Assembly (NCBI GenBank): GCA_903932545.1
Contig: CAIZGT010000302.1
Span: forward strand, 1 to 10,368
From: an uncultured Rhodospirillales bacterium
GTDB taxonomy: Bacteria > Pseudomonadota > Alphaproteobacteria > Acetobacterales > Acetobacteraceae
Reading direction: 5' to 3'
Length of the DNA: 10,368 nt
Numbering within the stretch: the stretch's first letter is position 1; each line of letters starts with the position of its first letter. Shown here piece after piece: positions 7,133 through 10,368 of the stretch. The position numbers and the translations under genes were made by a program. The notes below the pieces were generated by a model. That model saw only the letters and a list, made by a program, of their open reading frames with translations. It was not told where the DNA came from and made no database searches.

Positions 7133-7302
7133 ACTTGGTGTGGTAAGAGTCGCTTGATGCCTCGTGGGGCGGTCGGGGCGGGGCGTTATTCGCCGCTTCT
7201 GCAGGCAAACCCCAAGCGGATGACCCTCCGCTTTTCCGCCCTACAATGCCAATCACGCTGTTTTAACGTGCTATTTCCTTGAGTTCGGCCACTTGGTGTG
7301 GT
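7133..7302 (+). repeat. 12-nt direct repeat flanking a 146-nt segment
   Basis: ACTTGGTGTGGT occurs at 7133-7144, directly after the REP-like palindrome, and again at 7291-7302, shortly before the next gene. The copies are identical over 12 nt and then diverge. They could mark an old insertion or deletion boundary, or be coincidence in a G/T-rich region. Confidence 0.4.
7214..7235 (+). terminator. Weak hairpin, possible terminator
   Basis: AAGCGGA (7214-7220) pairs with TCCGCTT (7227-7233) around a 6-nt loop, and the descending arm runs into four Ts (7232-7235). The stem is short and the T-run poor. It lies more than 200 nt beyond the lipoprotein stop, so its role as that gene's terminator is uncertain. 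Confidence 0.25.
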
Positions 7303-7314
7303 GTTCACTGGTGG

Positions 7315-7902
7315 ATGGCCCCTTCCCTTGCAACATCACCGATTGAACTGGCCGCCGCGACATTGCGGGGGATTTGGGCTGCGATGTTGGTGCGGTTTGG
7401 GGCGTTCGGCGTGGAGCCGTCGCGCCAAATGGTGACGGCGAATTGGTGTAGCGCGATTTTTCGCAACATCGATGCGCTGCTGGCGCGCCACGTTGCGGGC
7501 AAACTGCGGCGGAGCGTCGCGCCGCGCGTGGTGACGACGCGGCGTAAAAGCGTCAACCAGCCCGCCTTTCGCATGCCGCGCAAATGGGCGTGGCTGGTGC
7601 GGACCGGCAAGCATCATGCGGCGGTGTATGGCTCGCAATTGCAACATGTGTTGCGCCAGCCGGAGATGGCCGCATTGCTGGAGGAGTCTGCGCAGGCGCG
7701 GCGGATTTTGCGGCCGTTGTGTCGGGCGTTGGCGGTGGAATTGCCGGGGCTGGCTTCGCCATCACGACGTGCGGCGCGCGACCCCGACGCGATAAAGACT
7801 CGGCGCATTCGACGCAGGGTGGCACCCGAGCCGTTCCGAATCCCGCTGCCGCGCGGCGTGCTGTCAGCCGCTCGGCGGGCGGGTTTTGGAAAACTCAGAT
7901 GA
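7315..7902 (+). CDS. Basic protein of unknown function
   Basis: A 195-residue, strongly basic protein with no signal peptide and no enzyme motif I recognise. It has a mildly hydrophobic N-terminus (about 8-30), an Arg-rich middle (HVAGKLRRSVAPR), and a denser block with FRMPRKWAWLVR, YGSQLQHVLRQPEMAALL and RILRPLCRALAVELP. It ends IPLPRGVLSAARRAGFGKLR. From memory, proteins with this QLQH...PEMAALL...RPLCR block and PLPRGVL tail occur in Acetobacteraceae as uncharacterised proteins; I cannot confirm that here. Codon choice is GC-rich at third positions and consistent with a real gene. ATG 7315 was chosen over the in-frame TTG at 7279, which has no ribosome site, though the ATG has only a weak one. 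The downstream convergent OmpA-like gene ends 93 nt away. Confidence 0.65.
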   Translation: MAPSLATSPIELAAATLRGIWAAMLVRFGAFGVEPSRQMVTANWCSAIFRNIDALLARHVAGKLRRSVAPRVVTTRRKSVNQPAFRMPRKWAWLVRTGKHHAAVYGSQLQHVLRQPEMAALLEESAQARRILRPLCRALAVELPGLASPSRRAARDPDAIKTRRIRRRVAPEPFRIPLPRGVLSAARRAGFGKLR

Positions 7903-7995
7903 GTGCCGCGCGGTCGCTGGCTCTCATTGTTCCGGTTTGTTATCGAATTCTAGCAACCCTCCGACGCGCGCTGGTCTTGGGGGCTTCGGGCAAGC

Positions 7996-9384
7996 TTATA
8001 ATTTGCGCAGTTCGACGCGGCGGTTCTTGGCCCGCCCGGATTCAGCGCCGTTATCGGCAACTGGCCTGGTGTCACCAAAGCCCGCGGCTGTGAGACGCGT
8101 GGCGTCGATACCGTAGGTTTTCACCAAAGCGGCCACAACCGCTTGGGCGCGGCCTTCAGAGAGTTTCTGATTGTGCTCAGCGCTGCCAGTGTTGTCGGTG
8201 TGGCCGGAGATTTCCAATTTCAGGGACTGATCGATTTTCAGCAGGCTGGCAATCTCATCAAGCGTTTTGTCGCTCTCGGGCTTGATGTCGGTTTTATCGG
8301 TGTCGAACAGGATGCCGTAAAGGTCGATCGAGCCCTTGCTCGCCAAGGCGGCGGCGAGGTCGGAGGCTTTGACCGCCACCATCTGAATCGCCACCGCTTT
8401 TGCGGTGACGATATCAACGCCGACCACGATTTCGCCCGGCTTAAAGGTGACATCCTTCCACGGATTCATATTGCGGTGCTTTTCAACCACCATCACGCTG
8501 ACGCCGATGTCTTGATCATCGCGGGTGCCACGGGCGGAGAAATAGCAGGCTGGGCCGTCCGCATCGTCTCCAGACATATGGGGTTCGAGGTAGGGGTTGT
8601 TGTTGCGCTCCATCTCAAGCCCGTTTTGCGCCCAGACCCGCTGCTCGATGACAACATAGTCAACCTTGCAGGGCAACAATTCGGCGGTGATGTCCAGACC
8701 AGCCGCTTTGACTTCAGCCTGATAATTTCGCAGCAATTCCAAAGCGGTGTAGCCGACCGGGATGCGGTAGAAGATGCGCGTGACTTGGCCTTCCATTTTG
8801 GCGGGGTCAAAGTTTTTCCCGACGAAGAAGGTATATTCATCGAAGGATCGGGTGAGGTAGCGGGCGATGGTGGCGCCGGTGAAGCGCTTGAGGAATGCCG
8901 GATCATGGCTGCCCGCGACGTCTTCCGGCTGGGTTGGTGGCAAAGCGGCGGCGGCTGCCGTCTTTGGCGGCGGTGCGGTTGGGGTCGGTTCATCGTCAAG
9001 CGAGGCCGGGCCGTGCGGGGCCGGGGCCGTGGTGGCAAACAGCCAGCCGGCGTCTTTGCTGGCCTTGTAGCCGCCAAGCGCTTTTCCTTGGGCGGACACC
9101 GCAGCGGTGGCATCGAGCGCCGCCGGGCATTCATTGCCGATCGGCGACTTCAGGCGGTTGAGGAGATCATTCACCGCTGAAGGATTGCCGATATCCGGAC
9201 TGTCGGCGTCCAACGCGACTTTTAGCGCGAGATGTGGGCCGCACCATTTGGCACCACCATCGGCGAACACTTTGAGTTTGTGCGCGTTTGACTGTGCGAG
9301 GAGGTAATCATCGGCACGCGCGATGAGGGGGACGACACAAAATGCCGATATGATCGCCAAAACTTTGATCGCCGCGCGTGCCAT
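7996..9384 (-). CDS. Secreted DUF4892-like / OmpA-like peptidoglycan-binding protein
   Basis: A 462-residue envelope protein. A Sec signal peptide (1 to about 24, cleavage near ARA/DD) is followed by an N-terminal region with two Cys (C48, C86) and a Pro/Ala/Thr linker (about 119-157). A DUF4892-like domain (about 159-335) follows, with SHDPAFLKRFTGATIARY, SFDEYTFFVGKNF and QVTRIFYRIPVGYTALELLR. The C-terminal OmpA-like domain (about 353-460) has LFDTDKTDIKPES, SGHTDNTGSAEHNQKLSEGR and KNRRVELRKL. D397 and R412 fall at the spacing of the diaminopimelate-binding Asp and Arg of Acinetobacter OmpA (D271/R286), so it should anchor to peptidoglycan in the periplasm. The role of DUF4892 is unknown. 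A GAGG ribosome site precedes the ATG. The upstream lipoprotein gene ends 35 nt away on the same strand, suggesting an operon. Confidence 0.94.
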   Translation of the reverse strand: MARAAIKVLAIISAFCVVPLIARADDYLLAQSNAHKLKVFADGGAKWCGPHLALKVALDADSPDIGNPSAVNDLLNRLKSPIGNECPAALDATAAVSAQGKALGGYKASKDAGWLFATTAPAPHGPASLDDEPTPTAPPPKTAAAAALPPTQPEDVAGSHDPAFLKRFTGATIARYLTRSFDEYTFFVGKNFDPAKMEGQVTRIFYRIPVGYTALELLRNYQAEVKAAGLDITAELLPCKVDYVVIEQRVWAQNGLEMERNNNPYLEPHMSGDDADGPACYFSARGTRDDQDIGVSVMVVEKHRNMNPWKDVTFKPGEIVVGVDIVTAKAVAIQMVAVKASDLAAALASKGSIDLYGILFDTDKTDIKPESDKTLDEIASLLKIDQSLKLEISGHTDNTGSAEHNQKLSEGRAQAVVAALVKTYGIDATRLTAAGFGDTRPVADNGAESGRAKNRRVELRKL

Positions 9385-9419
9385 GCTGGGCCTCAGGGTT
9401 GTTGGTTATCGGAAAGGCT

Positions 9420-10289
9420 TTACAGCAATTCCCAGGTGCCATCTGGCGACTTGCAGGCGGTCTGATTGGAGGTTTCAGACTGGCCCTTGGCTGAGACTGT
9501 CATGGTGAGATCGCGGCAAGGGACGTTGGCAGAGAGCTTGTCCACCGCCGTGCCAGGCGGCAACGCATCCAAATCAGCAGCGGCGCGAACCGGGGCTGCG
9601 CTGTCCAGATCAAAGCCCTTGCTCGGCGCGGCGGCTTTGGGCGCGGTGGCCGCGGCCGTCACCGTCGGGCGCGGCACTGGCTCGACATCGCCCGACGGGA
9701 CATAGCCCACCGCCTTGCCGCCACGGGCCACCATGATCCAGGGCGATGCGCGCATTTTGCCCACCGCCTTGATGTGTTCGCCGTTGCCGAGTGGACCCAC
9801 CACACCGCTTGCGGTGTTGGGTGCGAGGCGAATAGTGGTGGCAGCGCGGGCGCGGTAGGTTGTGCCGATGGGGTCAAGATCGGTGGCCGGGGCGACGGTT
9901 GCATCGCGCACCACCGAGACCGTGCGGGCTTCTTGGCGGGTGTTGCTGGCAGTCAAAATCGCGGCGCTGTCGCTGTGGTCCGATTTCCAGTTGACCGGCG
10001 TATTGTCAGCAGGTGCTGAGAGCGCCTGGCGCGATTGTTCTGCCAACGCCGCTGTTTCGCGTTCATCAAGGCTTGCACCAATGCGGTTGCCGATCAACCC
10101 GCCGATTGCCGCCCCTGCCAAGCCGGTGACGATCCGGGTGTTGCCCTTGCCGATTAAAGACCCAGCAAGACCGCCGAGGACCGCGCCAGTGGTGGTGCCA
10201 ATCGACTGATTGCTCGGCCCACCTTGGTTTGCGCATCCAAAAATTGACAATGCCAGAACGGCACTGAGAAAGATCTTATGCCAATTCAA
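9420..10289 (-). CDS. Lipoprotein with glycine zipper, SH3-like domain and 17-kDa-antigen-type tail
   Basis: A predicted envelope lipoprotein of 289 residues from the start chosen here. The first 19 residues (NWHKIFLSAVLALSIFGC after the start) are a compact lipoprotein signal with lipidated Cys at 19. A glycine-zipper membrane segment follows (TGAVLGGLAGSLIG and GLAGAAIGGLIGNRIGASLD), then a linker, then an SH3-like domain (TYRARAATTIRLAP to KAVGYVPSGDVEPV), an Ala/Pro-rich spacer, and a C-terminal CRDLTMTVSAKGQ ... ACKSPDGTWELL block. That block resembles the tail of Rickettsia 17-kDa surface-antigen-like proteins. I chose the TTG at 10289 because it gives a normal signal length. The frame is open to a GTG at 10358 and to the window edge, which would give an unusually long n-region; a ribosome site for the TTG is weak, so the start is uncertain. 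Probably the first gene of an operon with the OmpA-like gene. Confidence 0.88.
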   Translation of the reverse strand: MNWHKIFLSAVLALSIFGCANQGGPSNQSIGTTTGAVLGGLAGSLIGKGNTRIVTGLAGAAIGGLIGNRIGASLDERETAALAEQSRQALSAPADNTPVNWKSDHSDSAAILTASNTRQEARTVSVVRDATVAPATDLDPIGTTYRARAATTIRLAPNTASGVVGPLGNGEHIKAVGKMRASPWIMVARGGKAVGYVPSGDVEPVPRPTVTAAATAPKAAAPSKGFDLDSAAPVRAAADLDALPPGTAVDKLSANVPCRDLTMTVSAKGQSETSNQTACKSPDGTWELL

Positions 10290-10368
10290 TATAGAAGGTT
10301 CCGCAACGAGGCGTGCGCTATAAGCGGTTTCGTGATCTGTTTTACGGGAACGTATCACAGCCCAATCC

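Larger units (their letters stand above)
7033..7146 (+). pseudogene. Possible relic of a paralogue of the upstream lipoprotein
   Basis: Reading + from 7033 gives a short frame containing DHTVNLSNAPGSTALVGS then IAVDC, ending in TAA at 7144-7146. The upstream lipoprotein has DGTVNLT near its C-terminus and NTPGSALV...DITVLC in its middle. NAPGSTALV versus NTPGSALV matches at 7 of 8 aligned positions with one inserted residue, and a similarly placed Cys follows. The frame has no start or signal peptide, is preceded by a stop at 7030-7032, and runs into the palindromic repeat from the Asp codon onward. I read it as a decayed partial copy, but chance similarity over so few residues is quite possible. 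Confidence 0.25.
6997..7314. other. 318-nt gene-free region with inverted repeats
   Basis: I see no convincing gene here. The stretch holds a possible lipoprotein relic, an 8-bp inverted repeat, a REP-like palindrome, a hairpin at 7214-7233 and two copies of a 12-nt direct repeat; each is listed separately. The short minus-strand frame across it contains SLRGASVTRQS, the kind of peptide that falls out of translating such palindromes. Confidence 0.6.

Noticed and set aside
7038..7256. 72-codon minus-strand frame in the gap before the basic protein
   Set aside because: It contains SLRGASVTRQS, the translation of the palindromic repeat, a known source of spurious small proteins; no ribosome site or domain is visible.
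8143..9180. 345-codon open frame on the plus strand opposite the OmpA-like gene
   Set aside because: It is antisense to a gene with a signal peptide and a textbook OmpA-like domain; the Gly/Asp/Val-rich product looks like a shadow.
1..10368. CRISPR array, tRNA, rRNA, transposase or phage genes
   Set aside because: Reading both strands gave no regularly spaced repeats, cloverleaf-like sequence, rRNA-like stretch or mobile-element protein motif.

Overview
The window looks like ordinary chromosomal DNA from a fairly GC-rich alphaproteobacterium. The family (possibly Acetobacteraceae) is an inference from the flavour of the proteins: an alphaproteobacterial-type small lipoprotein, a 17-kDa-antigen-type C-terminus, and a small basic protein of a kind I associate with that group. 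I see no phage genes, transposase, CRISPR array, tRNA or rRNA. Most of the sequence is coding, and both strands are used.

Left part (1-2317). A minus-strand gene runs off the left edge; only its first 36 or so codons are present, and they read like a twin-arginine signal peptide. Diverging from it is a two-component operon: an OmpR-type response regulator and a membrane histidine kinase, overlapping by ATGA.

Middle (2321-6381). A long amidase-signature enzyme (minus strand) ends 3 nt from the kinase stop. It is divergent from an ABC-transporter family 5 substrate-binding protein with a Tat-like signal peptide. The pair suggests capture of a peptide- or amide-like solute and its hydrolysis in the cytoplasm, but no permease or ATPase gene is in the window.

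Right-middle (6382-7902). A small AT-richer lipoprotein gene has a convincing extended -10 promoter. It is followed by a 318-nt gene-free stretch holding two overlapping inverted repeats, one matching a widespread REP-like palindrome, and a short frame that resembles a decayed piece of the preceding lipoprotein. A basic conserved-type protein of unknown function follows.

Right end (7996-10289, minus strand). A likely two-gene cell-envelope operon: a lipoprotein with a glycine zipper, an SH3-like domain and a 17-kDa-antigen-type tail, then a secreted DUF4892-like plus OmpA-like protein that should bind peptidoglycan.

No clearly new system is evident. The items most worth checking are the amidase with an altered active-site loop, the DUF4892-OmpA protein paired with the SH3 lipoprotein, and the possible lipoprotein relic fused to a REP-like palindrome.
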